Assembly: GCA_037355855.1 (NCBI GenBank)
Contig: CM074768.1
Location: forward strand, 1,488,001-1,552,000
Reading direction: 5' to 3'
DNA: 64,000 nucleotides
Source: Pseudo-nitzschia pungens
Taxonomy: Eukaryota > Bacillariophyta > Bacillariophyceae > Bacillariales > Bacillariaceae
The notes under the pieces are model-generated. The model did not search any database and was not told where the DNA came from. It saw nothing but the letters and a program-made list of their open reading frames with translations. A program made the position numbers and the translations under genes. This document shows positions 1 through 10,920 of the stretch, piece by piece (position 1 is the stretch's first letter; each line of letters starts with the position of its first letter).

Positions 1-1071
1 ATGTGGGACTGTTGCTGTGCGACTGTAGATGGATCTGTTTCTTGGTAGGCTCTATCTAGGATCACCTTGGACTTGTATGGATTGGCAAAGGAGAGGTCAT
101 CAGCAAAGAGTTCAGCGTCTTCTAGTTCTTCCATGAGCATGGTGTAGTCGGACTGATGGTATAAGGATGTATCCTTCATAGGAATGGTTCTGTCCATCCA
201 CTGAACTGCTCCTTCTTTGAATAGGAGATTGATCTTTGCTAGGTGGAGGAAGTCTCTGCCTAGTATCAAATCGTATTTGCAGTTCGGTGAATGGAAGAGT
301 CTTGTCTCTTGTTGGTCGATGGTATAGTTGCCAAACTCTTGTATCTTGATGTTCTTCATAACGATGTATTCTGTAGTGTCAAAGCTTCCATTTGCTGTCA
401 GTGGTTAGGACTTGATGCTTGCTTCTTATTGGTATGGTGCCGAATGGTAGTGCTTGTTTGTTGATTAAAGTTCCGGAAGATCCACTATCTAGTAGCGCTA
501 GTAGTGGTCTTGATTTCGTTGGGATGCCTTGTATGTACTGTACTGTGGTTAAAAGAATAGGAGCCACATTGCTCTTATTCATGGATGCCTGTTCTGCTGG
601 ATTTACAGCAGTCGACAGCAGCTTTAAATAATTTTGCTCCAGCGCACCTCCTTTGGTGTAGTCTTTGGAGTTTCCGGGATTGCAATAGAGATTTTTTTCT
701 GTACCGGTAGACCAGTTTCTTGCCAGGGACAAGGTTGGTCCATTTGTTGCTGCTGTCTTATTTGAATCGATATTAATCAATGATGCGTCTGTACCCTTGG
801 ATCTATTCTGTGTTTGTCTAGGATCCATGTTTGTATCGCTCGTTTCGGAGAATCGAACTGTTTTTGTTGCTGCGTTCGCAGGCTTTGCTGAGCTTTCAAC
901 AGGAATACTCCATCCTGTAGGTTCCTTCCCCTCTTTATCTGGGAGATCTCCTCCATGTGTCATCCCAGACAGCAGGGCTGTGCTGGCATCCACTTCCCGG
1001 GGAGCTGGAGGCAAGGTGATTGCTGGTTTAGATGAAGCTCGGGGCTTCTTTGTTGGCTTGGAGCCTTGGAG
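1..1071 (-). pseudogene. pol: protease / start of pol polyprotein of R1 (frameshifted)
   Basis: This is the N-terminal part of a Ty3/gypsy pol polyprotein. A Pro/Ser/Thr-rich linker follows the gag UGA, and then comes the aspartic protease with the active-site motif LLALLDSGSSGTLIN at about 480-525. The downstream segment, ending in YDLILGRDFL, lies in another frame: an extra base near 385 shifts the reading after KHQVLTT. The segment from 1 to about 378 continues with the same linker seen in element A before its reverse transcriptase. The start is in frame with gag, directly after a UGA at 1072-1074, with no AUG close by. The RT, RNase H and integrase parts lie outside the window. Confidence 0.8.
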
Positions 1072-2145
1072 TCAGGGGAGCCAAATAAGGTCCCCATCGA
1101 TGCTCCTTTCTGTTCTTCCACCATGATTGGCATGGTATTCTTCGATCGCTGCTTCTCGGGCTGCATTGATGTGTGCTTGGAAGGTTTCATTGCTTCCTGG
1201 TATCATTAGAGCTTGAGTATGAGTGTGGAAGGACTTGATTTGGTTGTTACCGGAGCCTTTATTGTAGTTCTTGGAGAAGCGATTCTTCGGACACTCAGAC
1301 CAATCATGATTGTGGCCTGGGATTCTGCAAGGGTTGGATTTCTTCTTGTTGTTGTTGCCCTTGTGGTTCGAATGGGAGTTGCGCTTGTGAGAGTTGCTGC
1401 TGTTGTTGTTGTTGTTGTTGTTGTTGTTCGAATTGTTTGAGCATTTCTGTTGTTTGTTATTATTTTTGTTGCTCTTCTTGTTGGCTTGTCTCTCGTGGCA
1501 GCTCATGTGGTCCACAATGTGTTGGACTGTCGTATCTTCTTGAATTCCACTGTGGATGATCCCATAGCTCTCAATCCATGCAGATGGGAAGGAGTGTAGA
1601 AGAATAGTGAGTTTCTCCACTCTGGATAGCGGCGCGCTGCTTCCATCTAGTTTCTGGGTGTATTTCATGAGGATAAGGATCCGGTCAGCATGCTCCTTGC
1701 ATGTAACTGATGGAGTCTTTCGACATTCGGAGCTGCGTAGGTAGGTATGGATGATATCTCTGGCATCCCTGGCGTTGCAATAGAGTTTGGTGAAGTCAAG
1801 AAATGCTTGATCGTATCCACCAATCTCTTCTTGGGAGTATTGGTATTCCTCTGGGTCCAGTGGATCCTTGATCATGTCATTCCACTTGCTCTGTGCATCA
1901 GTAGTGAGGCATCGACTGAAGTGAGTGAGGTAGATGTCAATTGGGAGTCTTAGGAGCTTGGCGGCATTTCAAAAAGACTCCTCCACAAAGAGCAGTTCTT
2001 CCAGTCCTCCAGTCTCTGTGAACAGGGGGACTTTCATACTGTTGGTCTGGTCCTCATCGACATTGTACAGGGTGAAAAGCTTGGGCTTTTTTCGATCGAA
2101 AGAGCTCTTGTAGGCAATAGGCGGGTCTCTGTGGATGCCGGCCAT
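1072..2145 (-). pseudogene. gag: gag of R1 with one in-frame stop
   Basis: Structural protein of the retrotransposon particle. The ATG at 2145 opens a reading frame beginning MAGIHRDPP that matches the gag start in elements A, B and C. An in-frame TGA at 1969-1971 (in the sequence EESF*NAA, Arg in the sister copies) breaks it; the rest is open to 1072. The C-terminal half has an Asn/Ser-rich stretch encoded by AAC repeats, then a zinc-binding-like motif C-x5-H-x-H-x4-C in NPCRIPGHNHDWSEC. This replaces the usual CCHC knuckle and is shared by all gags of this lineage in the window. The protein ends LIWLP and is followed by a UGA with pol in the same frame. Confidence 0.85.
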
Positions 2146-2262
2146 GTTGCTTGTTGGAGATACAAGGTGTCTCTTTTGTTGAGGATAAGGGAGGTTTGTT
2201 CGGTTTTGAATTCAGTACTGAGTTCTACTGTTTCTACTGTAAAGCACAAACAGTAATTACTG

Positions 2263-2586
2263 TGTTACGGTCTAGAGTAGAAATCTTGGAGTAGTATGAA
2301 ATTGTGAATGTTTAGATACTTTACGGAATATTGTTACGCGAATTGAGAATGGAAACATATAAAATTTGAGGTCGCGAGCATAGCCATATTTTGGCATGAT
2401 GCTCTGCCATCAATGTTGATTCATTGTCGGTTCCCACAATTAGGCATATATCCTCTTCTGGGACTCGACCATAATAATTAGAACACATATAGAAATGTAT
2501 TCATGACTGGACATATAATATTCGATTCCCATATGGGATTCGGTTAATTATTCAATTGTGACTGCTAGCTACGCTAGCCCGTCACA
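2263..2586 (-). repeat. 5' LTR of R1
   Basis: Read on the minus strand it starts TGTGACGGGCTAGCGTAGCTAG and ends CTAGACCGTAACA, the same ends as the LTRs at 17526, 23441 and 49980. The palindrome CAGTAATTACTG (2251-2262) abuts its inner end. Confidence 0.9.
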
Positions 2587-2753
2587 TTGCTAAGCACTCA
2601 ACAGGACTCCATTCTGTAGGTTCCTTCCCCTCTTTCTCCAGAAGATCCCCATGCATCATCCCAGACAGCAGGGCTGTGCTGGCATCCAGCTCCATGGGAG
2701 CTGGAGGCAAGGTGATTGCTGATTTTGTTGAAGCCGGCGGCTTCTTTTTGGGC

Positions 2754-3830
2754 TTAGAGCCTTTGGAGATTCAGGGGAGCCAAAACAACTTCCCCACCAA
2801 TACTCCCTTTGGTTCGACCACCATGTTTGGAATTGTAGGATTCCATTGCTACTTTCATGTGGGCCTGGGAGGATTCATTGCTTCCTCCTGAGATTAGTTG
2901 AGCTTGAGTGTGGAAGATCTCATTGCTTTGGTTGGAGTTGCTGTTTCCTTTGTAGTTTTTGGAGAACTTGTTTTTTGGGCATTCAGACCAATCATGGTTG
3001 TGCATGGGGATCCTGCAAGGATTCAATTTCTTCTTGTTGTTATTGCCCTTGTTGTTGTTGGATCTGCGTTTGCAAGCATTGTTGTTGGAGTTGTTAGAAC
3101 TGGTATGACGTCTCCATTGGTTCTTGTTCCCTTTGCTCTTTTTGTTTGCTTGTCTCTTGTGGCAACTCATGTGGTCAACAATGAACTGGACTGTGGTGTC
3201 TTCTTGTATGCCACTGTGTATCATTCCATAGTGTTCAATCCAAGATGCTGGAAAGGAGTGGAGCAGAATGGTGAGTTTCTCCACCTGAGAGAGTGGCACA
3301 CTGCTTCCATCCAATTTTGCTGTGTATTTCATGAGGATAAGGATTCAATCGGCGTGGTCTTTGCAGTTTGCTGCTGGAGTCTTTTGACATTCAGTGCATC
3401 AAAGGTAGGTGTGCATGATATCTCGGGCGCCTTTGGCGTTGTAATACAGTTTGTTGAAGTCCAGTATTGCTTGTTCACATCCTTCAATTGTATTCTCCTC
3501 ATATTGGATTTCATCCGGGTCCAGAGGATCTTGAATCATGCTGTTCCATTTGCGTTGCGCGTCAGTTGTAAGGCATTGACTGAAGTGGGTTGAGATATTT
3601 GGTGATTGGTAGCTGCAGGAGTTTAGCAGTATTCCTGAAGGGCTCCTCCATAAAAAGCAATTCTTCTACGCCTCCTTTCTCTGTGAACAGTGGGACCTTC
3701 ATGCTGTTGGTGTTGCCATCCACATTGATGTTGTAAAGAGTGAAAAGCTTGGGCTTGGTTCAATCAAAGGAGCTCTTGTAAGCAATCAGGGGAGCCGCAT
3801 AGATGCCTGTCTTTGTTGAAGAGAGATAGA
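2754..3830 (-). pseudogene. gag: degraded gag of R2
   Basis: The longest open piece (3332-2754) contains KLDGSSVPLSQVEKLTILLHS, an Asn/Lys-rich stretch and the same C-x5-H-x-H-x4-C motif (NPCRIPMHNHDWSEC) as the other gags. Upstream pieces in other frames match the N-terminal half. The initiator ATG of the sister copies is changed (the region corresponding to MAGIY reads with AAG GAC in place of ATG GC), and several frameshifts and stops are present. At the 3' end the usual LP-UGA junction is lost to a one-base shift, so the frame runs on as VVLAPLNLQRL. It is a pseudogene. Confidence 0.8.
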
Positions 3831-3940
3831 TAGAGAGCTTGTCAAGGGGTCAAGGTGCCTCTGTTGTTGAGGTTGTTGGTGTTTTGAATTCAGTACTGAG
3901 CTCTACTGTTTCCTACGTTGGAGATAAACAGTAATTACTG

Positions 3941-4253
3941 TGTTACACTCTGCTACTACAGTAGAAAAATTTGGAGTGGGATTTAAAATTATATGTTATT
4001 TCATACTTTATGAGATGGGATTGAAATTGAAAGAGAGAATAATGAGGGATGAAGTCATTGCAACCTCTTTATATATTATATGTCTTCGTATATAATATAT
4101 GTCTTGTATGTAATCTTAATCTTCAATCGCTCTGCCATGCCTGCCCACATGCACATATCATATATACATACATGAGGGTCTTATATTTCATTCCGATGTG
4201 GGATTTGGTTAATAATTTGTTCAGGACTCTGCCAGCTACGGTAGCATGTCACA
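3941..4253 (-). repeat. 5' LTR of R2
   Basis: Plus-strand sequence starts TGTTACACTC and ends CATGTCACA, so on the minus strand it runs TGTGACATG to GTAACA. The palindromic site abuts its inner end at 3940. Outside it (4254) lies a transposase remnant. Confidence 0.85.
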
Positions 4254-4256
4254 GTG

Positions 4257-4414
4257 GGTTAAAGAGAAGCTTATCCCTGTGCTTGGGAGATATGATAGGT
4301 TTGAACCAGGCAAGATCTATGGTGGTAATGGATAATGCTAGTACAATTCGTCACAATGGTGTGGAGGAACTAATTGAAGAAGTGTGTGCTAATAATAATA
4401 ATATACTTATTTAA
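4257..4414 (+). pseudogene. remnant of a DDE transposase (IS630/Tc1-mariner-like)
   Basis: A short piece of coding sequence directly outside the R2 LTR. One frame gives KEKLIPVLGRYDRFEPG and, after a frameshift, the next gives RSMVVMDNAS followed by RHNGVEELIEEVC. The pattern hydrophobic-hydrophobic-M-DNA, then a His and an amphipathic EELIEE helix, is typical around the second catalytic Asp of IS630/Tc1-mariner DDE transposases. Only about 50 codons remain; the first Asp, the last Asp/Glu and the DNA-binding part are missing. It ends in an AAT repeat at 4390-4402, where the next repeat block begins. Family assignment rests on this single motif. Confidence 0.5.
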
Positions 4415-5860
4415 GTAGGAAAATGCACCAAAGGTGGTTAAAAGCTACTCAGTCTGTAACCAGACTTTATTGTCGCCTCAATCAAAGAGAGTTTAAGCCC
4501 CAAGTTGTAGAATGACGCGCCACCTCAATCAAAGAGAGTTTAGGCTCCAAGTTGTAAAAACGACAATTTTTCAAATAAACCTTGGTAACAAGCAGGGAAA
4601 GACAAAACAGTCCAGAGCACTGCAGGCACTGCTGTTGCAAAGCGTACAAGGGATGGGGTACCAAGAACGTGAAAGTGTAAGACACAAGCAAAACGCTGCC
4701 TCCAATGCTGCTATACAGCATCAGTAATGCTAGGAGTGGTCAGCTGACACAAGCAAAACTGCTCTCTGTATGCTGGATTGCAGCATCAGTAGTGCAAGTG
4801 GTCAGCTGACGCAAGCAAAACTGCTCTCTGTATTGCAGCATCAGTAATGCGAGTGCCCCAAACACATTCCTTACTGAAAGAACACAAGCCAAATTTCCCA
4901 GGTAATGCTTGTTGTATTCATATTCGTATAGAGGCACCTACTACAAAATTCAAAACAGCTGTCCTCCTGTTAGAACTTCGCAGTAGCTTGGAAACAGGGC
5001 TCTAAGTGAACACTTACGGACCATCCGGGCTGTAGGCTTGAAAACAGGTGGCAGCTGTACTGTGAACTGGAGGGGTATATGTAGGTGGTGAAGTGTTAAG
5101 TAACCTGTACTTAGCAGCTTTGGGGCTTGGGTCAGAAAAACAGTAGGTCCATTATCGAAAACACTTAGGGACCAGCAGGGCAGTAGGCTTGAAAACAGAT
5201 AACAGTTGAAGTGTGCACCTGAGAGGGTTATGTAGGTAGGAGAACCTTAAGCAAGCTGTACTTAGCGGCTTTGGGGCTTGGGTAAGAAAACAGTAGGACC
5301 ATAAGCAAGAACACTTATGGTCCAATAGGGCAGTAGACTTGAAAACAGATGACATTTATACTGTACATCTGAGAGGTATATGTAGGTGGTGGAGCCTTAA
5401 GCAAACTGTACTTAGCGGCTTTGGGGCTTGGGTCAAAAAAACAGTAGGACCATAAGCAGAAACACTTATGGTCCAGCAGGGCAATGTACTTGAAAACAGA
5501 TGACAGCTGGAATTTCTTGTAGAAATATTTCTACAGTGGAAGGGGCCGTTCTATAACTTTGACACTTGAAAAGACTTAAGGGACTTAGCAAGGAACCTTG
5601 AAGAATGTAGAATGTTAAGTGAGAATCACTTAGGCAGCTTGGAAATAGTGTCGAACATTAAGTATTGTAAGATATACTTAAGGGCCTTCAGGGGAGCTTG
5701 GAAACAGATCGAAACAGAAATACATCGAAAATTAGTGGTGAATTGCTGTAGAATCTGTACTGAAATTGCTGTAGAAAATTATGTGTCGGTTTTGGTTCTG
5801 CTGTTGCTGCTGCTTGATCGTCGGCCGACAACGTGCAGAGTTTGGTTTCAATCCAAGTGT
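4395..5860 (-). repeat. inverted repeat block L (TE fragment, 3' tail or terminal repeat)
   Basis: The block is the reverse complement of 15040-17242. From left to right it holds an end segment with AGTCTGTAACCAGACTTTA (4459-4478), a 55-60 bp unit present twice (CTCAATCAAAGAGAGTTTA...CAAGTTGTA), GCTGACACAAGCAAAACTGC repeats (4740-4860), four 150-bp tandem units (5000-5530) and a segment reaching the CAGCAGCAGC run near 5810. The outer end recurs in reverse at 51600-51770 behind an RT-associated ORF, so the block may be the 3' untranslated tail of a non-LTR element rather than a DNA-transposon terminus. Confidence 0.75.
5000..5530. repeat. tandem repeat, about 150 bp unit, four copies
   Basis: The phrase TTGAAAACAG recurs at about 5038, 5190, 5340 and 5490. 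Each unit also contains GCTTTGGGGCTTGGGTNA and an ACAGTAGGACCATAAGC-like stretch. The same unit occurs five times in reverse orientation at 15640-16370. Confidence 0.8.
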
Positions 5861-6360
5861 CCGTTGAGTCTGAATTGTATCTGTCTCAAATCAAATCCGT
5901 TATAAATGTTATTAACCATTAAAGTTATGCGTCCAAAAACAACTATGCATTTTATGTGTACAATTCTACTTAACTATGCCGCACCTGCAAACACCAGCCA
6001 TCACACTTTCTCTCTCCTACTACTACTAGTAGTAGTATTACTACTAGCTTCTTTGTTACTAGCCTGTCAACCAAGAATGTCTTTGTATTACTACTACATA
6101 CTAGTTTACATAGCTACACATAGTAGGAGGGTTGGCCCGTGAGCAATATCACACCTCAGACCGTTAGTTGGTGGCCAGGTGAGAGGGCTTCCAGGAATAG
6201 GGCGTAGCAGATTCTCTCAAAAGTGTTGCTTCGGAAACATGAGGGGATTTGATAAGAATTATGTAGTACGTGTATGGACGAGTCAGTCTGACTCCGTAAT
6301 TGTAAGACTTACCCTTCCCAGTGCTGGTACCGGTACTTTCTACCACTGTTTTTGAGTTCC
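5861..6360. other. unassigned stretch with a short perfect palindrome
   Basis: No gene is supported here. A trinucleotide run forms a perfect 20-bp palindrome at 6018-6037 (TACTACTACTAGTAGTAGTA). The short ORFs show no recognisable protein. Confidence 0.5.
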
Positions 6361-6367
6361 AAAAAAT

Positions 6368-8445
6368 TACTAAGAGATTATTATTAGTATATATAAACAG
6401 TATCTGACACCTCTCTTAACGATTTGCGTGCACTTTTAATCGTCACGGTCCTTTTTCTGACACATTATCGTAAGTGCCTGGGACTAATTATTAACCAATC
6501 AAATTCAACCATAATACGCGCGATCGCACACCCGTGAGGTGCTTATGAGAAGAAAGAAACAAACTTTCTGACACAGAAACAAACTCCTTATGTATTAAGA
6601 AACAAACAACTACTTAAGTAGTGAGAAACTTTAAAAAGAAACACATAAATTTCCATTCGAAACGCGAAACACAACAAAGACGACGAACACACACAACAAA
6701 TACAACGAACACACACAACGAAACGCCGCAGCAACAACAACGACAACAACAACAACAAGTACAGCGTTACAAACACCCACCATCATCCTCAACAAAACAC
6801 TCCGCTTTCTCTCCAGCAACAAGCACCACCCACACGTCAAACAAAGAAACAAAAACCCAAACGAAACGCCAAAATGAAACGCCCAAACGAAACGCCCAAC
6901 GAAACGCGGAAACAAACGCCGAAACAAACGCTGAAACGCTAAAACCGCTGCAATCTGCAACCTTTTTGAACTGTTTGAATAATTGTTTGTGGAACTTTAG
7001 AGTGTTTGAAGAATTTGGTTGTTGTTTTGCACGATCTGCTGTTGTTGTCGTGGTCTTGCAACCCGCGGATTCCGTGTCTGCGGACGAAACGATTTCGCCT
7101 TCTGCAGATGGATGTGGAGTGTTGAAAGGGTCTTCTTCTCCGCCGTCATGAACGCATCACCTTCTTCCAGCACTACCTCCAACGATTCCCCAGCAGCAAC
7201 TCGACGCTTCGCTGCTGTCCCCTGTATATCGACGCTTCGCTGCTGTCCCCCTGTAACGGTATATCGTTGTTTTGCCACTGCTTGCTGTTCCCCCCCTACT
7301 GTATCGCCTTTATCTCTCTTTGCAGTACATAATCCACGCGTTGAACCCAGCGAAACCCTTGTACGTTATTCGCTGCTCGCTGCTCGCTGCTTGCTGCTCC
7401 CCTGTATATTGACGCTTGCTGCATATCAAGTGTTTTTGTTGTAGATTGACGCGTTGCTGCTGCTGTCCCTGTATTATCGACGCGTTGCTGCTTGCTGTCC
7501 CCCCTGTATTATCGACGTGTTGTTGTTCGCCGTACATCAACGCATTGCTGTCCCCTGTATTATCAACGCGTTGCTGTCCCATGTATTATCGACGCGTTGC
7601 TGCTTGCTGTCCCCCCCTGTATTATCGACGCGTTGTTGTTCGCCGTACATCAACGCATTGCTGTCCCCTGTATTATCAATGCGTTGCTGTCCCATGTATT
7701 ATCGACGCGTTGCTGCTTGCTGTCCCCCCTGTATTATCGACGCTTTGGTTGCTGTTTGCTGCTTGCTGTCCCCCCTGTATTATTGACGCGTTGCTTGCTG
7801 CTTGCTGTCCCCCCTGTATTATCGACGCGTTGCTGCTTGCTGCTACTTGTTGCTGTCCCCCCTGTATTATCGACGCGTTGCTTGCTGCTTGCTGTCCCCC
7901 CTGTATTATCAACGCGTTGCTGCTTGCTGCTACTTGTTGCTGTCCCCCCTGTATTATCGACGCGTTGCTTGCTGCTTGCTGTCCCCCCTGTATTATCAAC
8001 GCGTTGCTTGCTGCTTGCTGTCCCCCCTGTATTATCGACGCGTTGCTTGCTGCTTGCTTCTTGCTGTCCCCCCTGTATTATCGACGCGTTGCTTGCTGCT
8101 TGCTTCTTGCTGTCCCCCCTGTATTATCGACGCGTTGGTTGCTGCTTGCTGTCCCCCCTGTATTATCGACGCGTTGGTTGCTGCTTGCTGTCCCCCCTGT
8201 ATTATCGACGTGTTGCTGCTTCCTGCTGCTTGCTGTCCCCCCTGTATTATCGACGCGTTGGTTGCTGCTTGCTGTCCCCCCTGTATTATCGACGCGTTGG
8301 TTGCTGCTTGCTGTCCCCCCTGTATTATCGACGTGTTGCTGCTTGCTGCTGCTTGCTGTCCCCCCTGTATTATCGACGCGTTGGTTGCTGCTTGCTGTCC
8401 CCCCTGTATTATCGACGCGTTGGTTGCTGCTTGCTGCTAGCTGTC
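6368..8445 (+). repeat. left arm of foldback element
   Basis: The outer part contains TGACAC motifs (after TATC, TTC and TTTC), GAAAC/GCCGAAAC-rich sequence and a CAACAACAA stretch. From about 7440 the arm becomes an array of about two dozen units of roughly 33-50 bp, each with TGTCCCCCCTGTATTATCGACGCG followed by variable TTGCTGCTTGC stretches. Confidence 0.85.
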
Positions 8446-8807
8446 CCCAATCGAAATTTATGTGTTTGCTATTTTTGTTGCTGTTTGCCCCCCCCCCGGT
8501 GGAGTTGTAGTAGAAACAGTGTTTGTTTCTAGAGTGAATAGTTTGTTTCTTGTGTGTCCTAACTCTGAACTCGCGCATGCCCTTGGTTCTTCTTCTTGTC
8601 TCTTATCAAAACACTACTTCGTACGAAATAAGAAGTCCCTATTAACTCGTACTAATTATACGCTGATACAGTAATCAATAAGTGTACTTATTAATTGTAG
8701 GAGTATTGATCAGATGTTATTAAATACTGCTTTTGTAAAGCGCGCACGCGCATGTATCTGACACAGCACGAAAGTATCTGACCCACGAACGTTTTTTCGT
8801 AAATATA
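8446..8807. other. loop (unique centre) of foldback element
   Basis: About 360 bp not shared between the arms. It starts with a C run (8488-8498), and its right end carries two further TATCTGAC motifs (8753-8782) like the one near the outer ends of the arms. No credible ORF. Confidence 0.6.
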
Positions 8808-10440
8808 AGGGACAGCAAGCAGCAACCAACGCGTCGATAATACAGGGGGGACAGCAAGAAGCAAGCAGCAAGCAACGCGTTGATAATACAGGGGGGACAG
8901 CAAGCAGCAAGCAACGCGTCGATAATACAGGGGGGACAGCAACAAGTAGCAGCAAGCAGCAACGCGTCGATAATACAGGGGGGACAGCAAGCAGCAAGCA
9001 ACGCGTCAATAATACAGGGGGGACAGCAAGCAGCAAACAGCAACCAAAGCGTCGATAATACAGGGGGGACAGCAAGCAGCAACGCGTCGATAATACATGG
9101 GACAGCAACGCATTGATAATACAGGGGACAGCAATGCGTTGATGTACGGCGAACAACAACGCGTCGATAATACAGGGGGGGACAGCAAGCAGCAACGCGT
9201 CGATAATACATGGGACAGCAACGCGTTGATAATACAGGGGACAGCAATGCGTTGATGTACGGCGAACAACAACGCGTCGATAATACAGGGGGGACAGCAA
9301 GCAGCAACGCGTCGATAATACAGGGACAGCAGCAGCAACGCGTCAATCTACAACAAAAACACTTGATATGCAGCAAGCGTCAATATACAGGGGAGCAGCA
9401 AGCAGCGAGCAGCGAGCAGCGAATAACGTACAAGGGTTTCGCTGGGTTCAACGCGTGGATTATGTACTGCAAAGAGAGATAAAGGCGATACAGTAGGGGG
9501 GGAACAGCAAGCAGTGGCAAAACAACGATATACCGTTACAGGGGGACAGCAGCGAAGCGTCGATATACAGGGGACAGCAGCGAAGCGTCGAGTTGCTGCT
9601 GGGGAATCGTTGGAGGTAGTGCTGGAAGAAGGTGATGCGTTCATGACGGCGGAGAAGAAGACCCTTTCAACACTCCACATCCATCTGCAGAAGGCGAAAT
9701 CGTTTCGTCCGCAGACACGGAATCCGCGGGTTGCAAGACCACGACAACAACAGCAGATCGTGCAAAACAACAACCAAATTCTTCAAACACTCTAAAGTTC
9801 CACAAACAATTATTCAAACAGTTCAAAAAGGTTGCAGATTGCAGCGGTTTTAGCGTTTCAGCGTTTGTTTCGGCGTTTGTTTCCGCGTTTCGTTGGGCGT
9901 TTCGTTTGGGCGTTTCATTTTGGCGTTTCGTTTGGGTTTTTGTTTCTTTGTTTGACGTGTGGGTGGTGCTTGTTGCTGGAGAGAAAGCGGAGTGTTTTGT
10001 TGAGGATGATGGTGGGTGTTTGTAACGCTGTACTTGTTGTTGTTGTTGTCGTTGTTGTTGCTGCGGCGTTTCGTTGTGTGTGTTCGTTGTATTTGTTGTG
10101 TGTGTTCGTCGTCTTTGTTGTGTTTCGCGTTTCGAATGGAAATTTATGTGTTTCTTTTTAAAGTTTCTCACTACTTAAGTAGTTGTTTGTTTCTTAATAC
10201 ATAAGGAGTTTGTTTCTGTGTCAGAAAGTTTGTTTCTTTCTTCTCATAAGCACCTCACGGGTGTGCGATCGCGCGTATTATGGTTGAATTTGATTGGTTA
10301 ATAATTAGTCCCAGGCACTTACGATAATGTGTCAGAAAAAGGACCGTGACGATTAAAAGTGCAATTAAAAGTGCACGCAAATCGTTAAGAGAGGTGTCAG
10401 ATACTGTTTATATATATATACTAATAATAATCTCTTATTA
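8808..10440 (-). repeat. right arm of foldback element
   Basis: Reverse complement of the left arm. The tandem array (8808-9345) has about half as many units as the left one; the outer part (9345-10440) is near-identical to 6368-7445. The differences I can see are a 12-bp duplication (AATTAAAAGTGC near 10360) and a longer TA run near 10410. Confidence 0.85.
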
Positions 10441-10450
10441 TTTTTTTAAA

Positions 10451-10920
10451 CATGTTTTCGCTCTGCGCACCTCTGTGCGCGAAAAAGTTTGACAGAAAAA
10501 TGAGATCCCTTTCAAAAAACCGTCCGTGAAGCGTTCTAACGGGTTTCATTACTTATGAATCATCCTAACTGCCGAGACGATCCAAGATCAAAATACTTAA
10601 CAAATGTACCAAGTAGCATACCCTCCGTCATTCAACCGAAGTGAATTACAAAACGAAGAAATTTCTGGAGTTGCCGACTCCGAAAGCCGAAAACACGCCG
10701 AAGATGAGTTTGAATTTGGCTTCGAAGTGCTGCCGACAACTTCCGAGTGCTGTGAAAACTGTTTTTGGCTCAACTGACGTTTAGACGAATGGACAGAACT
10801 GGTGTGATCTCACCGAAAGGAACTCCTTTTTCCCTCCTTGTTTCACTCTTGTAGCCAACAGGAAAGCAAAACCAGAAACTTGATGTTGCATATTGAACCA
10901 CGCCCACACCGAATAGAACT
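10451..10920. other. upstream region of the 10921 gene, with one hairpin
   Basis: A GC-rich hairpin lies at about 10457-10486 (TTTTCGC, GCGCAC, loop CTCT, GTGCGCGAAAA). The rest probably holds the promoter and 5' UTR of the gene at 10921; no specific promoter element is recognisable. Confidence 0.4.

Larger units (their letters stand above)
1..2586 (-). mobile_element. Ty3/gypsy LTR element R1 (5' part, continues beyond window)
   Basis: Reading on the minus strand from right to left, the element has a 5' LTR (2263-2586), a palindromic primer-site region, gag and the beginning of protease/pol, then runs off the left edge of the window. It is inserted into the internal region of a second minus-strand element (R2), because gag/pro-type sequence of R2 begins directly after the LTR at 2587. 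The 5 bp outside the LTR are TTGCT; the matching duplication would lie left of the window. R1 is closely related to elements A, C and E further right. Confidence 0.9.
2587..4253 (-). mobile_element. Ty3/gypsy LTR element R2 (5' part, interrupted by R1)
   Basis: This is a second minus-strand element of the same lineage: 5' LTR at 3941-4253, palindrome CAGTAATTACTG at 3929-3940, degraded gag at about 2760-3830 and the beginning of the protease linker at 2592-2750. It stops at 2587 where R1 is inserted, inside the sequence that reads CCTGTTGAGYGCTYAGCAA in the sister copies. The remainder of R2 must lie to the left of the window. Confidence 0.85.
6360..10450. mobile_element. foldback element with arms of 1.6-2.1 kb
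   Basis: The two halves are reverse complements of each other around a loop of about 360 bp. The outer 1.07 kb of each arm (6368-7445 and 9345-10440) is almost identical; two overlapping frames translate to exactly the same 176 and 141 residues on both sides. The inner part of each arm is an array of short tandem units, longer on the left. This architecture (long inverted repeats built partly of tandem subrepeats) is that of Foldback/Galileo-type elements. There is no transposase in it and no clear target duplication was found. Open frames inside the arms are low-complexity and are not called as genes. Confidence 0.8.

Noticed and set aside
6621..7151. 176-residue ORF (and its mirror at 9641-10171) in the foldback arms
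   Set aside because: Low-complexity Thr/Asn/Gln-rich translation, no domain, and its presence twice is explained by the inverted arms.
7440..8445. Possible CRISPR-like array
   Set aside because: Units are contiguous with short variable stretches, not repeats with unique spacers, and sit in the arm of a foldback element in a eukaryotic context.
7416..8532. Long overlapping ORFs of 212-364 residues rich in Cys, Leu, Pro and Ile
   Set aside because: They are translations of the short tandem unit in several frames at once; no start context or domain supports a gene.
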